A DNA stretch of 64,000 nt from Arcicella rigui (GCF_034929435.1 NZ_JAYFUM010000014.1:62001-126000), one strand, 5' to 3'; positions 44,319-53,700 are shown, numbered from the stretch's first letter. Numbers and translations are program-made. Notes: generated from the sequence alone by a model not told the origin.

Positions 44319-45563
44319 CTACGAACTTTTCAAAGCATCAATTACTTTCATTTTTGACATTCTGAGGGCGGGAACTACGCCTGAAAGCAATCCAAAAATC
44401 AAACAAACCAATAAACTCACGCCAAATACACTAAAATTGATACTCAAATCGGCATGAAGAATGAGACCACTGTCATTGAAAATACTGATGATGATGAAAG
44501 TAAGTATTAAAGCAAACGAACCGCCAATCATCGTAATAAAAATATTTTCAATAATAAACTGCCAAGCTAAAGAACTGGAAGGTGCACCAAAAGCTTTACG
44601 AATCCCAATTTCAGAAGCCCTTTCCATGATTCTACTCACATTCAAATTCACTAAATTGATAGCAGGCAAACCCATCAACATCATTAGAATAAAGAAAATA
44701 CCAACGTACAGAAAAATTTCTTGTCCTTCTCTTAATAAACCGTTCAAAAAAGTATCTGTATAAGTTTGTGCTTTGATGTCGATAATATCATACCTATTGC
44801 CCCAATTCATTATTGGCAAAGGAATTCTTCCGACCGAAGCGTCAAATTCATCTTGAATTGCTTTGAAATCACTTTTGTTTTTTGCCAAAATGATAGCTGT
44901 AAAATTACCTTGCAAGCCTTTGGATTGATAATTACTTTTGGGTAAATTGTAAGGAAAAAACACATCCGAAAAAGTCATGATACGAGTAACTGGAGCAGAC
45001 TTTACTACGCCAATTACTTTGAATTTCTCGTTATCTACTTCTATACTTTTGCCAATAGCAGAAGCTGTTTCGTCTTCAAAATACTGTTTTTTCATGGCAT
45101 CTGTAATAACCACTACGTGTTCGCCGTTGGCAATATTTTGTTCGTTAAAAGGCTTTCCTTCCAAAAATTCATAGTCTGCCACTTCCCAAAAAGTAGCATC
45201 ACAATACTTGGTACTTACTTTAATTCTTCTTCCATTCAGATAAGAATTAGCCGAATTAATCATCGTTGAGAAACCTACTTTTTCAGGTGTCTTCAAGGTT
45301 TTTAAATGTTCCTTAATAAAATTATAAGAAACAGGCCCGCCATTCATAGAAGTTCTGGCTGAATCTCGCAAGGCGATGTTCATAATATACAGCGACCTAT
45401 CTCTTTTGTATTCTGGATAGTGACTTCCTACCAAATGGTCGATAAAGGAAGTTATCACCATCAGCACCGTGAGCGTCAACGTAATGCCGAAGAGCGTAAT
45501 AAAAGTATAGAATGGATGCCGAAGTAGGACTTTCCACGCTATTTTGATGTAATTGAATAACAT
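44319..45563 (-). CDS. ABC transporter permease (MacB/FtsX type), first
   Basis: 414 residues. N-terminal helix (FYTFITLFGITLTLTVLMVI), a large periplasmic MacB_PCD-like region (about 45-280), and three C-terminal helices. The motif MERASEIGIRKAFGAPSSSL sits between helices as in other MacB-type permeases. The end reads LSGVVPALRMSKMKVIDALK, typical of the family. It is 24 bases downstream of the ATPase gene. Confidence 0.88.
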   Translation of the reverse strand: MLFNYIKIAWKVLLRHPFYTFITLFGITLTLTVLMVITSFIDHLVGSHYPEYKRDRSLYIMNIALRDSARTSMNGGPVSYNFIKEHLKTLKTPEKVGFSTMINSANSYLNGRRIKVSTKYCDATFWEVADYEFLEGKPFNEQNIANGEHVVVITDAMKKQYFEDETASAIGKSIEVDNEKFKVIGVVKSAPVTRIMTFSDVFFPYNLPKSNYQSKGLQGNFTAIILAKNKSDFKAIQDEFDASVGRIPLPIMNWGNRYDIIDIKAQTYTDTFLNGLLREGQEIFLYVGIFFILMMLMGLPAINLVNLNVSRIMERASEIGIRKAFGAPSSSLAWQFIIENIFITMIGGSFALILTFIIISIFNDSGLILHADLSINFSVFGVSLLVCLIFGLLSGVVPALRMSKMKVIDALKSS

Positions 45564-45587
45564 GATTTATGTTGTTTAGAGCTTAAA

Positions 45588-46250
45588 TTAAGATACTTGT
45601 GTGCCGTCAAAAAGGCGAATCAGACGATGGGTTTTCTTTGCCATGTTTTCATCGTGCGTTACCATCACAATGGTACTTCCTGCGGCATTGAGTTGTAAAA
45701 GAATGTTCAAAATTTCATTCCCCATCGCACTGTCCAAATTCCCTGTGGGTTCATCGGCTAAAATGATTTCTGGATTTCCCACAATGGCTCTGGCAATGGC
45801 AACACGTTGTTTTTGTCCACCCGAAAGTTGATTCGGAAAATGTTTCATTCTATTACTCAAGCCAACTTTTTCTAAGGCTTCTTTGGCGGCTTCTCTTCTA
45901 CTTTTATTGGTTGAAGCACGATAAAGCAAGGGAATTTCTACATTATCCAAAATGGATAAATCATTAATCAAGTGGAAGCTTTGGAAAATAAAACCAATTT
46001 TTTGGTTTCTTAAATACGCCAAATCTTTATCCGTAAATTTCTCAACGGGCTTATTATCAATGGCAATTGTTCCCGTTGAAGGTTCATCCAAAAGCCCCAT
46101 AATGTTCAAAAGCGTACTTTTGCCACAGCCCGAAGGCCCCATGATGGATACAAATTCTCCTTTTTTGATGTCGATATTGATATTGTTCAATGCCAATGTT
46201 TCAATATTGCTGGTCTGATAGACCTTCTCGATGTTGCTGAGTTTAATCAT
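45588..46250 (-). CDS. ABC transporter ATP-binding protein (MacB/LolD type)
   Basis: 220 residues, single nucleotide-binding domain: Walker A GPSGCGKSTLLNIMG (about 39-53), Q-loop FIFQSFHLINDLS, signature LSGGQKQRVAIARA near residue 142, Walker B IILADEPTGNLDS near 160 and H-loop VMVTHDENMA near 197. It powers the two permeases downstream. Two bases separate its ATG from the TolC stop codon, indicating a single transcript. Confidence 0.94.
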   Translation of the reverse strand: MIKLSNIEKVYQTSNIETLALNNINIDIKKGEFVSIMGPSGCGKSTLLNIMGLLDEPSTGTIAIDNKPVEKFTDKDLAYLRNQKIGFIFQSFHLINDLSILDNVEIPLLYRASTNKSRREAAKEALEKVGLSNRMKHFPNQLSGGQKQRVAIARAIVGNPEIILADEPTGNLDSAMGNEILNILLQLNAAGSTIVMVTHDENMAKKTHRLIRLFDGTQVS

Positions 46251-46252
46251 GA

Positions 46253-47698
46253 TTATTTTCTAAGATTTAAAGATTCATTTAATTCAAAATCGTATAAAGT
46301 ATAATATCGTAAAGTATAATACGCTCGCCAGTAATCTCTGAGGGCAACGATATAATCTCGTTTGGCTCGGTCTTTTTCTTGCAAAGCAATGCCCAAATCT
46401 GTAATACTCAAATCAGCTAAAATGTACCTGTCTTGTGCGATTTGATAACGTTTGGTGGCTATTTCATCTGTTTCTGCCGTGAGCTTTACTTGTTTTTGTA
46501 ACATTTCAAAAAGTGTTACTTGTGTATAAATCTGTTGCTCGAATGTCAGCTTGTCTTGTTCTACACTTTGCTGAGTAAGTTGTAGATTCGCTTTCGCTGT
46601 TTCTGTTCGGGCTTTCGACCTTCCCCAATCCATGATGGGCAAAGTAAACTGAATCTCTACAAATTCACGGTCTTGGGCATTTTTGTAAATATCCAAAGGT
46701 TTTGTACCTCGATTCGACAAACCAAAAGCGACATTCAAATTGGCATTTAAACCATTTTCAGCTTTAGCTTTGTTTAAATCTCTTTCGGCTTCGAGGATTC
46801 TTCTTCTAAAAGCAATCGCATCCGAGCGACTTCCCAAAGCCGCTTGAATGGCTTTTTGAGCATCAATTTCAACGTTTTTTAGCTGAAAAGGAATCGCTAA
46901 ATCAAACTTATTGGCTTCTCTGTAACCAATATAAGCTTTCAGTTGCAACATGGCTACTTCTGCTTGTTGCTTGGCAGAAGCTAAATCTTTTTGGGCATTT
47001 AGCACAGACAAACGCAATTGTAAAATATCATTTTCTGAAATTTTGCCCAATTCCAACCTTTTTGAAGCAATTTTATACAGCGTGTCGTTATTACTTCGGT
47101 TCTTTTCGGCAATCTGTAAATTCACCTGAGCAATCAATAAATCAAAGTAATAATCACTCACATTCAAAGAAACCTTTTCTAAAGATTCCAGAAAAACTTG
47201 CTGACTTTCTGAATACTTCAAAGGCTCAATTTGCTTGTCCCACTTCATTTGATTGTATCGAAAAAGCGGTTGGCTCAGTCCAAAAGCCACAGGTACGCCA
47301 TTATACAAAGTGGAATTTCTTTCAAAATCATCAAAGCGTTGCAATTGCTTTTGAATAAAAATCGTTCCGCCAGTTTTGGCTATACTTTGGCTTAAAGCAA
47401 GCGTTAAAGTAGAGTTATTGTTGGAAACCGACTGAAAAGCCACCGTTCCATCAGGTTGCAATACTTGAATAAAAGAACGGGTAAAACTTGGCAAAGAACC
47501 GCTCAAACTCAACTGCGGTTTAAAATCGGCTTGGAAAGATTTGAATCGCCAAAAATCTGTTTCCTTTTGGGTAGAAGCCTGTTTCGCAGCGATAGATTTA
47601 TCTTTTGCCATTTGTACTGCCTCCTCTAAACTTAATGCTGTTTGTTGTGCAAAGGAAATATTACTGATGAACAACAAAGCGAGTAAAATCTTTTTCAT
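46253..47698 (-). CDS. TolC-family outer-membrane efflux protein
   Basis: 481 residues with a signal peptide (cleavage after NISFAQ). Two long, coiled-coil-forming helical stretches rich in Gln/Ala/Leu flank short beta segments, as in TolC (LRLSVLNAQKDLASAKQQAEVAM and LTQQSVEQDKL are examples of landmarks). It would form the outer-membrane channel of the tripartite exporter. Its ATG overlaps the HlyD-family stop (ATGA). Confidence 0.88.
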   Translation of the reverse strand: MKKILLALLFISNISFAQQTALSLEEAVQMAKDKSIAAKQASTQKETDFWRFKSFQADFKPQLSLSGSLPSFTRSFIQVLQPDGTVAFQSVSNNNSTLTLALSQSIAKTGGTIFIQKQLQRFDDFERNSTLYNGVPVAFGLSQPLFRYNQMKWDKQIEPLKYSESQQVFLESLEKVSLNVSDYYFDLLIAQVNLQIAEKNRSNNDTLYKIASKRLELGKISENDILQLRLSVLNAQKDLASAKQQAEVAMLQLKAYIGYREANKFDLAIPFQLKNVEIDAQKAIQAALGSRSDAIAFRRRILEAERDLNKAKAENGLNANLNVAFGLSNRGTKPLDIYKNAQDREFVEIQFTLPIMDWGRSKARTETAKANLQLTQQSVEQDKLTFEQQIYTQVTLFEMLQKQVKLTAETDEIATKRYQIAQDRYILADLSITDLGIALQEKDRAKRDYIVALRDYWRAYYTLRYYTLYDFELNESLNLRK

Positions 47699-48945
47699 CG
47701 TCGTTCAATTTTAATTTCCTTCAAATGTTCGTATTGACTCAAATCCGAAATAATTACTTTTTCGCCTGCCTGAATGCCACTTTTGATTTCTACAAAATCA
47801 AAATTCGACAAACCGATTTCTACCTCTCTTCTTTTGGCAATGCCCTTTTCCAAGACAAACACTGATGTTTTTCTTTTGCCATTAAAAGCGGGACCATTGG
47901 CAACACGCACGGCATTGGCAATACGATTGGTGACGATAAACACTTCTACTTTCATGTTGGGGCGAAGCGAAGCGTGTTTGTTGTCGTCTAAAGCAATCGA
48001 AAATTGTACAATGCCATTGGCTACCGAAGGTTTGATTTGTACCACTATGCCACGCAAACTGATTTCATTGACTTTCACAATCACAGGAATGCCCACTTTC
48101 AATTGGTCGGAATAGGCATCAGAACAAGAGCCTTCAACCCGAAAACTGCCCAAATCAGCCAATTTTGCCAACATTTCACCTTCATTGACGGCAGAACCAA
48201 TTTTATCATTCACCCAAGTAAGCACGCCAGCACGGTCGGCAACAATATCCGCCATCGTGATTTTATGTTGCAATTCTTTTAAATTCTTACTTTCAATTTC
48301 AGCATTCAATTCCGACTCACGCACATTTGCCCCCACCGATTTGCGATGATAATTCAATTCATTTTCTAATTGAGCCTTTTCTAATTCAGCAATTTTCAAG
48401 ATGTTTTCGGCTTTGGTGACATCTTCTTGTGTGCGTCCTCCCACTTTTTGCAGACGTTTAGTATCTTCCAAATCGGCTCTCAGGCGATTGATAGTCAGCG
48501 ATTTAATTTTATCACTGATGTCGGAATCATAGATTTTTTTATCCAAATCCATCTTTAGTTTTCCGATGCTGTTTTGTTTCAAAGCCAATTGGTCTTTGAG
48601 CTTTTCCAGTTCGATAAGCGTCAGCGATTTATCTAAATCCATAATCGGCTGACCAGCCTTTACAGCAGCACCCGTACTAAAAAACACCTTTTTGATACTG
48701 GCTTTTATCGGACTCGTAATGCTTTGTTCAAAAGCAGGAATCACTTCGCCCGAAGCCGTTAGCGTATTTTCGACACTACCGATTTCAGCCACCGCCGTTC
48801 TGATTTTAGAAGCCTCCAAAGACGATTGAAGCGAATTTCTAAAAAAATACAACAACACAAGCAAGGCAAACACAAGCGACAAACCGATAAACCATTTTTT
48901 AGATTTACGTTGATTAATAAGGTTTTGAGAGATTTCTTTGTCCAT
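47695..48945 (-). CDS. HlyD/MacA-type periplasmic adaptor protein
   Basis: 416 residues. One N-terminal membrane anchor (FIGLSLVFALLVLLYFF), then a barrel-sandwich/lipoyl-like part (SITSPIKASIKKVFFSTGAA), a long coiled-coil hairpin (about residues 105-215) and a C-terminal beta domain (VFVLEKGIAKRREVEIG). It connects the inner-membrane permeases to the TolC channel. First gene of the operon, with a sigma-54-like promoter 27 bases upstream. Confidence 0.9.
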   Translation of the reverse strand: MDKEISQNLINQRKSKKWFIGLSLVFALLVLLYFFRNSLQSSLEASKIRTAVAEIGSVENTLTASGEVIPAFEQSITSPIKASIKKVFFSTGAAVKAGQPIMDLDKSLTLIELEKLKDQLALKQNSIGKLKMDLDKKIYDSDISDKIKSLTINRLRADLEDTKRLQKVGGRTQEDVTKAENILKIAELEKAQLENELNYHRKSVGANVRESELNAEIESKNLKELQHKITMADIVADRAGVLTWVNDKIGSAVNEGEMLAKLADLGSFRVEGSCSDAYSDQLKVGIPVIVKVNEISLRGIVVQIKPSVANGIVQFSIALDDNKHASLRPNMKVEVFIVTNRIANAVRVANGPAFNGKRKTSVFVLEKGIAKRREVEIGLSNFDFVEIKSGIQAGEKVIISDLSQYEHLKEIKIERR

Positions 48946-48971
48946 AATACTATAAGATTTGCTATTAGTAT

Positions 48972-48987
48972 TCCAAACACAATGCCA
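48972..48987 (-). promoter_or_regulatory. Candidate sigma-54 (-24/-12) promoter of the efflux operon
   Basis: Minus strand TGGCATTGTGTTTGGA aligns to the 16-base sigma-54 consensus TGGCAC-N5-TTGCW: TGGCA and TTG match, but the -12 GC is GG. Spacing is exact. Transcription would start near 48961, 16 bases before the HlyD ATG. The same operon encodes an NtrC-type activator, which supports the reading. Confidence 0.55.
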
Positions 48988-49129
48988 AACAGCAAAACAG
49001 TGATTATCAGTAAATTAAACAAAATAACAAATACAATAAACGTGCGATTTAGCACAGTTTGTGCGAGAAAGAACAGGGAAGATTTAAGAAGAAAATTAGA
49101 TGATAAACAGAGGAATATTGCAGGTTGAA

Positions 49130-49480
49130 GAAACTTCTCTGCAAGTCAACAAAGAAGTTTTGCAAGGATACTTTAAGATTTTGTTTGTTTACAAGGAAGC
49201 TTTGTAAGTCAGCAAAAAAGTTTTGCAAGGTTGCAGAGAAGTTTTGTTGGTTTACAAAGGTTTTTTGAAGCTTAAATCCGACGCTCAGAAGGCGACAAAA
49301 AGTCAAATTAAGCTTACAAAATACTTTTGTAAGGTTGCAAAACAATTTTGTAAGCTTGCAGAAAAGTTTTGTTTGTTTACAAAAAAGCTATGTAAACAAG
49401 CAAAATTCTTCCCTCAATCAGCATCAATTCAGCCTCAAGCAAAGGTAATTTTTAGCAAGCCAACACAGCAATTTTGTTGA
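49130..49480. repeat. Degenerate 21-bp tandem repeat region
   Basis: Units such as AAGTTTTGCAAGGTTGCAGAG and GAAGTTTTGTTGGTTTACAAA recur about every 21 bases. Open frames on both strands therefore show a seven-residue periodicity (for example NFFADLQ/NFFVDLQ on the minus strand, FCKVAKQ/FCKLAEK on the plus strand). Without start signals or continuity, these are probably by-products of the repeat. The block fills most of the 695-base gap upstream of the efflux operon. Confidence 0.65.
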
Positions 49481-49640
49481 CTAACAAAGGGCTATTGTAA
49501 GGGTGGTTTACCGTTTAATAAGTTTTTGGGAAATTGTGGTTTGATAATTTGTGAAGTGTTGAGTGTTCCTTTCACGTCGTCCGTGGGTAAATTACCATGG
49601 AAGATTATGTCTGATGATAATTTAATTATCTCTTACCTAT

Positions 49641-51194
49641 TTACTCGTCATCAGGAGGGAAAAACTTATTATTTAGGATTTCATAAGGTAATCTCATAAA
49701 TGAGTCTTTAATGTGCCTAATAGTCTCAGGATTTAATCTGCTTGTTTTCCTTCTTGCTTTCCACTCAGATAGACCATCGTATACCGAATTTCTAATGTAT
49801 GTTAAAAAGCCTTCAATCATTTTTATATCTAACCAATATGGATGTAAAGCATTTAGAATAATGATAATTTCATTTTGTATGTGAGTAGTTTCAATAACAA
49901 CATAAGGCTCAAATTCTGAGCTTTTTCTAAAATATACTCTTACTGAAACAAAATCATCCTCATCTCCAACACTTACTATTAATGCAGGTTCTTCGGACGA
50001 AATGGTTGTTTCAACCATTCGTTTGAATGAAATCTCAAGGACTCTTTCATTGGGAATTTGTTCCAAGAAGAGTTTATCACGAAATTCATCTGATTTTAAC
50101 TCAGATTCAAATAAAGCCAATGCCTCGCTTCTTACTCTTTCAAAATCTTCATTTGAATTATTCCCTTTACCTGCTCGAATATTTCGTGCAAGTGCTTTGG
50201 CATCAGCACAAATTTTACCAAGTTCCTCTTCTAATTCTTCTTCATAATCTTCCCAATCAATCTGATCTTTAGTATGACTAACTGCAAATCCATCTACAAA
50301 TAACTCTCCAACAACTCGTTGATTAATTAAATCATTCGTGCCGTTTTCTTGAGTTCCAAAAACAGTTGAAGGTCGATAGGCTTTTGGACAACCTTGAATA
50401 ACTCTATTATTCTGAATTACTGAAAATCCAGCTTTTTCTCGTCCACCATTACCAATAGCTAGAACTCCTACCCAGCCAGCAACTCTCTTTGATGAACTTC
50501 CAATACTAAATTCAAAAGGAATCTTATAAGGTTTGTTTTCGTGAGTAATGTAAAATTTTCCGTCAAAACCTTCCCAGTTTAATTTTTCATCTTGCCAGTT
50601 CAAGATTAAGCCATGCTTACTAAAGTCTATCCTGTAAATAGAACTAAGAAAGTCTTTAATTTTAATTAATGTATTACCATGTAGTTTTCGATTTAAATCT
50701 CTAATAGTTATTGTTGTATAATGGGTTTCTGAAGAGCAATGAAAAGGTTCATTTTCTAAATTTCCATTATTACTCGCAACTATCTGTGGTACGTTAATTG
50801 TAATCTTCGAGCCAATATTCTCTCCCAATTTAGATGTTTCAACAGTCCATAAATTGCCAAACCAACATGCTGCTGTTTTCATCCCGATACCATACTTTGA
50901 CCTACCTGCATTTTCTTTAGGTAAACCAATCATGAGTGCACTTTTAAGTTCATCAACACTCATACCGATAGAATTATCTTTAATTGTTAAAGTATTATCT
51001 TTTTTACTGTAATTTATAGAAACAGTTAAGCTTTCACCAGTTTTTTTAAACTCTTCCTTTAATATCCTTTCATTATTGAAATACGATTGTGTTGAGTTAT
51101 CAATAAATTCTGCTAATGCAAACCAAGGCTGGTAAGCAATACGCTTAAATGAATCAATATATTGTAATCCAACTTCTATGTTAAAATTATCCAT
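49641..51194 (-). CDS. GHKL-type (MORC/Hsp90-like) ATPase, defence-associated
   Basis: 517 residues. The N-terminal GHKL fold is clear: N-box FALAEFIDNSTQSY (Asn about 33), the DNSIGMS motif near residue 73, the lid/G-motif GRSKYGIGMKTAACWFG near residue 97. The C-terminal half contains IRAGKGNNSNEDFERVRSEAL and further mixed alpha/beta sequence with no known domain that I can name. No histidine-kinase H-box, so it is not a two-component kinase. It is the last of three genes with a methyltransferase and a nuclease, four bases after the nuclease stop. Probable role: ATP-driven clamp or regulator of the nuclease. Confidence 0.78.
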   Translation of the reverse strand: MDNFNIEVGLQYIDSFKRIAYQPWFALAEFIDNSTQSYFNNERILKEEFKKTGESLTVSINYSKKDNTLTIKDNSIGMSVDELKSALMIGLPKENAGRSKYGIGMKTAACWFGNLWTVETSKLGENIGSKITINVPQIVASNNGNLENEPFHCSSETHYTTITIRDLNRKLHGNTLIKIKDFLSSIYRIDFSKHGLILNWQDEKLNWEGFDGKFYITHENKPYKIPFEFSIGSSSKRVAGWVGVLAIGNGGREKAGFSVIQNNRVIQGCPKAYRPSTVFGTQENGTNDLINQRVVGELFVDGFAVSHTKDQIDWEDYEEELEEELGKICADAKALARNIRAGKGNNSNEDFERVRSEALALFESELKSDEFRDKLFLEQIPNERVLEISFKRMVETTISSEEPALIVSVGDEDDFVSVRVYFRKSSEFEPYVVIETTHIQNEIIIILNALHPYWLDIKMIEGFLTYIRNSVYDGLSEWKARRKTSRLNPETIRHIKDSFMRLPYEILNNKFFPPDDE

Positions 51195-51198
51195 GTTT

Positions 51199-52068
51199 TT
51201 AAAACTTTAATAAGTGAAACTGATTTTGTGCATTTCTGATGATTTTCCATCTGTCTTGAGTTAAATCAATATCCAAATAATCTTCGAGATAGATGATGAA
51301 TTCTGCTTGCTCATCAAAAAGATACTCCCACTTAGAGGCTATACCTCTGTAGTATAAATCAATATTATCTCCAGATTTCAGTCCAAAGTTTCTAAAGAAA
51401 CTAGGATTACTTATGTTAAATGTACTGTTAAATTTATCTAGTTTACATATGGTAAAATTTGAATATTCTTGTGGCCAATCACCATTAAAACGATATGTGA
51501 AATTTTCATGTTCATCACAATAGATTTGTATGCTCCCAAAAGTACAATTGTATTTCTTAAATTCCTTTTCCCATTCATATCTTACATGATCGGCAATAAG
51601 CATAATTTTTGGGCGTTTACTGCTAATCATATCAATGAACGGTAGTTTATCTATTTGTTTTTTTCCGTTAACATAGGCATAAATTGTTTCTACATCTCTA
51701 TAATCGCCATGGTAAAACGTGGAAATTTGTTCCTCAACATGTTCTATGGAATGATTTTTTAATTCAACTTCTATTACATACCATTCTGTATAATCTTTTT
51801 TCCACATTAGAAAATCAGGCTTATTTTTATGTGTAATGTCTAATGTAGAAACAATAGTTTTGTTATAGTAAATAATGTTATAATTAGGTAAATGTTCTTG
51901 AATTTTTTTTGCAATTACACTTTGTAACTTTAATTCATCAAAATGTAGAGAAGACTTTAATTCGTAAAGCCAACTTGAAAATTTCACCTCTTTTTTAGGT
52001 AAAAATTGTAATAAAAAATTAGACACATTCACCTCTTTTTTATTATACTGATGATTAATAGATGCCAT
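51199..52068 (-). CDS. PD-(D/E)XK nuclease-like protein
   Basis: 289 residues. A central segment fits the PD-(D/E)XK nuclease core: KPDFLMWKKDYTEWYVIEVE then LK, giving Asp 85 and the E-x-K pair Glu 102/Lys 104 on a predicted beta strand, followed by a helix (HVEEQISTFYHG). The N-terminal 60 residues are helical and the C-terminal third is beta-rich and aromatic. I do not recognise a named family. It starts 13 bases after the methyltransferase stop and is the likely restriction component of the operon. Confidence 0.72.
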   Translation of the reverse strand: MASINHQYNKKEVNVSNFLLQFLPKKEVKFSSWLYELKSSLHFDELKLQSVIAKKIQEHLPNYNIIYYNKTIVSTLDITHKNKPDFLMWKKDYTEWYVIEVELKNHSIEHVEEQISTFYHGDYRDVETIYAYVNGKKQIDKLPFIDMISSKRPKIMLIADHVRYEWEKEFKKYNCTFGSIQIYCDEHENFTYRFNGDWPQEYSNFTICKLDKFNSTFNISNPSFFRNFGLKSGDNIDLYYRGIASKWEYLFDEQAEFIIYLEDYLDIDLTQDRWKIIRNAQNQFHLLKF

Positions 52069-52081
52069 GGGTAAGACAAGA

Positions 52082-53110
52082 TTAAATATTTTTCAATTTT
52101 ATTAGATTTGTTTCAAAGTTGGGCTCTTGAAACCTAAAAATAGATTGTTCGATATATTCTTCCATAATTTCAATACTAAACCATCTTCTTTTAAGCTTTT
52201 CAGAAATATATCCTGTTGTATTACTTCCTCCAAAGGGGTCTAAAATTAAATCATTTTCGTCAGTTAGAAACTGAGTAAAAAAAGCTATTAAACCAGCTTG
52301 CATAGTGGCAGGATGTCTCTTGATTTCTAATTCCCTACACTTTTTAGAATAATAGTCTGATGAATTTGTATTTGCAATGCTTAATACATTGGAGGGTAAT
52401 TCAGGATTGTCATTCAATCTTACAAATTCAGTAATATTATTTGGTAATCTATTTATTCTTTTAGATTCAATTGGTTCAAACTCCAATAGATTGTGGGCTA
52501 TTCCACCTCCGTTATCTTTTAAAAAACTCTTCTCACCAATGCTATGTCCAGAAGGGCGTTTTCCTGTATTGTAACTTTGTCTTTTGATTAAGTTTAACAT
52601 CCCTTGACTATATGGGCGTAAAACTTTTCTATTGTCTGCCTTGGGGAAATCAGATTTTGAAAGCCACCAAACATGTGTGTATGAATCCACAGCTCTTATT
52701 CTATTAACAGTAACCCAATTCGCAGGTGATGGAAGTCGAGATGGATTATAACAAATAAATTCCTGAATCAAATTTAAATTAGCAGCTTTCATAAAGGCTA
52801 ATAAACTTTCAAGATGTAATACAGATTGAACAGGACGATGTGGTTCCCAAGAATTCCCAATTTCAATAACAATAGATCCATCTTCAGTTAGTAAATCACT
52901 ATATAGAGGTGCTAAGTTGGCGAACCAATCTTTGTATTCTTCTCCTTTAAAATTTCCGTATTTCTTTTTGTAATTCAAGGGAAAAGGAGGAGAAGTAATA
53001 ATTAGCTGGATTTTGTTTTTATATTCATTTAGAAGTTCTTCTCGAATTATTTGAGAAGAATCTCCGTGTAACATTTGTCCATAATTTGTCGTGTAATATG
53101 TTGAATTCAT
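52082..53110 (-). CDS. Site-specific DNA methyltransferase (beta class, probably N4-cytosine)
   Basis: 342 residues. Catalytic motif IV is TSPPF (residues 39-43), typical of N4-cytosine enzymes, and it precedes the SAM-binding motif I DPFGGSNTTGYISEK (from residue 291), so the order is that of the beta class. The region between (about 100-260) contains charged and aromatic residues and is the likely target-recognition part. The recognition sequence cannot be predicted. It is the first gene of the operon, so it would be expressed before the nuclease and could protect the host DNA. Confidence 0.88.
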   Translation of the reverse strand: MNSTYYTTNYGQMLHGDSSQIIREELLNEYKNKIQLIITSPPFPLNYKKKYGNFKGEEYKDWFANLAPLYSDLLTEDGSIVIEIGNSWEPHRPVQSVLHLESLLAFMKAANLNLIQEFICYNPSRLPSPANWVTVNRIRAVDSYTHVWWLSKSDFPKADNRKVLRPYSQGMLNLIKRQSYNTGKRPSGHSIGEKSFLKDNGGGIAHNLLEFEPIESKRINRLPNNITEFVRLNDNPELPSNVLSIANTNSSDYYSKKCRELEIKRHPATMQAGLIAFFTQFLTDENDLILDPFGGSNTTGYISEKLKRRWFSIEIMEEYIEQSIFRFQEPNFETNLIKLKNI

Positions 53111-53617
53111 TATTCTTTATTAATAATTAGTAAGTGATTTAAAATTAGATTTCAGATTAATTTATAAGTATAAAATAATTTCATTCTAAATCATGATTGT
53201 TATAAACCTGAAAGTCAAGAGTTTATTTTCAAAACCCCTTCCAAATTTCAATTTTAACAAACTTGAGAGAAGGTTTTTTAAAAACGAGTTCTCTAAAATA
53301 CTAATTATATGTAAGACTCTTTATATGTTAAAGTAATGATGTAAAGAATACTTTTGGGGAATTAACTCGTTAGTAAACCTATTTTCCTCAATATGGATAC
53401 CAACTTTTAAATGTTACTTACCTTGAAAGTAATAGTTTTTCACTTTACATAGTTGCATCGAAACAAGAGAGTATTGTTAGATTGAGTCGAGTTACTTGTA
53501 ATTTTAAATAACTATTATAATAATAAAAAATAAAGTAATTATTTTAGAGTAATTCTACGCTATGAAACAGGTATAAATCCCTAATAAGAAAAATAATAAG
53601 CCAAGTAATACTCTGCT
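53111..53617. other. 507-base upstream region of the MTase operon, no gene
   Basis: Very AT-rich. I see no exact -7 box for the MTase operon. TTACTT at 53414 and AAAGTAA at 53427 form a weak inverted pair that could be an operator. No open frame looks real. Confidence 0.35.
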
Positions 53618-53700
53618 GAAGTTTGTATCTCTACGAACTTCTTTTTTGATAAATAATTATAGTCAACAAAAAGTTATCCGTGAAGACACGGACAACGGCT
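53618..53700. repeat. Two-hairpin repeat, copy A
   Basis: Left hairpin GAAGTTTGTA-TCTC-TACGAACTTC (53618-53641) and right hairpin GTTATCCGTG-AAGA-CACGGACAAC (53673-53696) are joined by TTTTTTGATAAATAATTATA. The same unit recurs at 54036, 54188, 54313 and 55184. Confidence 0.8.

Noticed and set aside
44977..45174. Open frames antisense to the ABC permease and many other antisense frames over long genes
   Set aside because: They are shadows of real genes on the opposite strand with no independent support.
49049..49345. 98-codon minus-strand frame with NFFADLQ-type heptads, and the opposite plus-strand frame at 49223-49480
   Set aside because: The periodicity is that of the 21-bp DNA repeat and appears on both strands; there is no signal for translation, so I treat it as repeat DNA.
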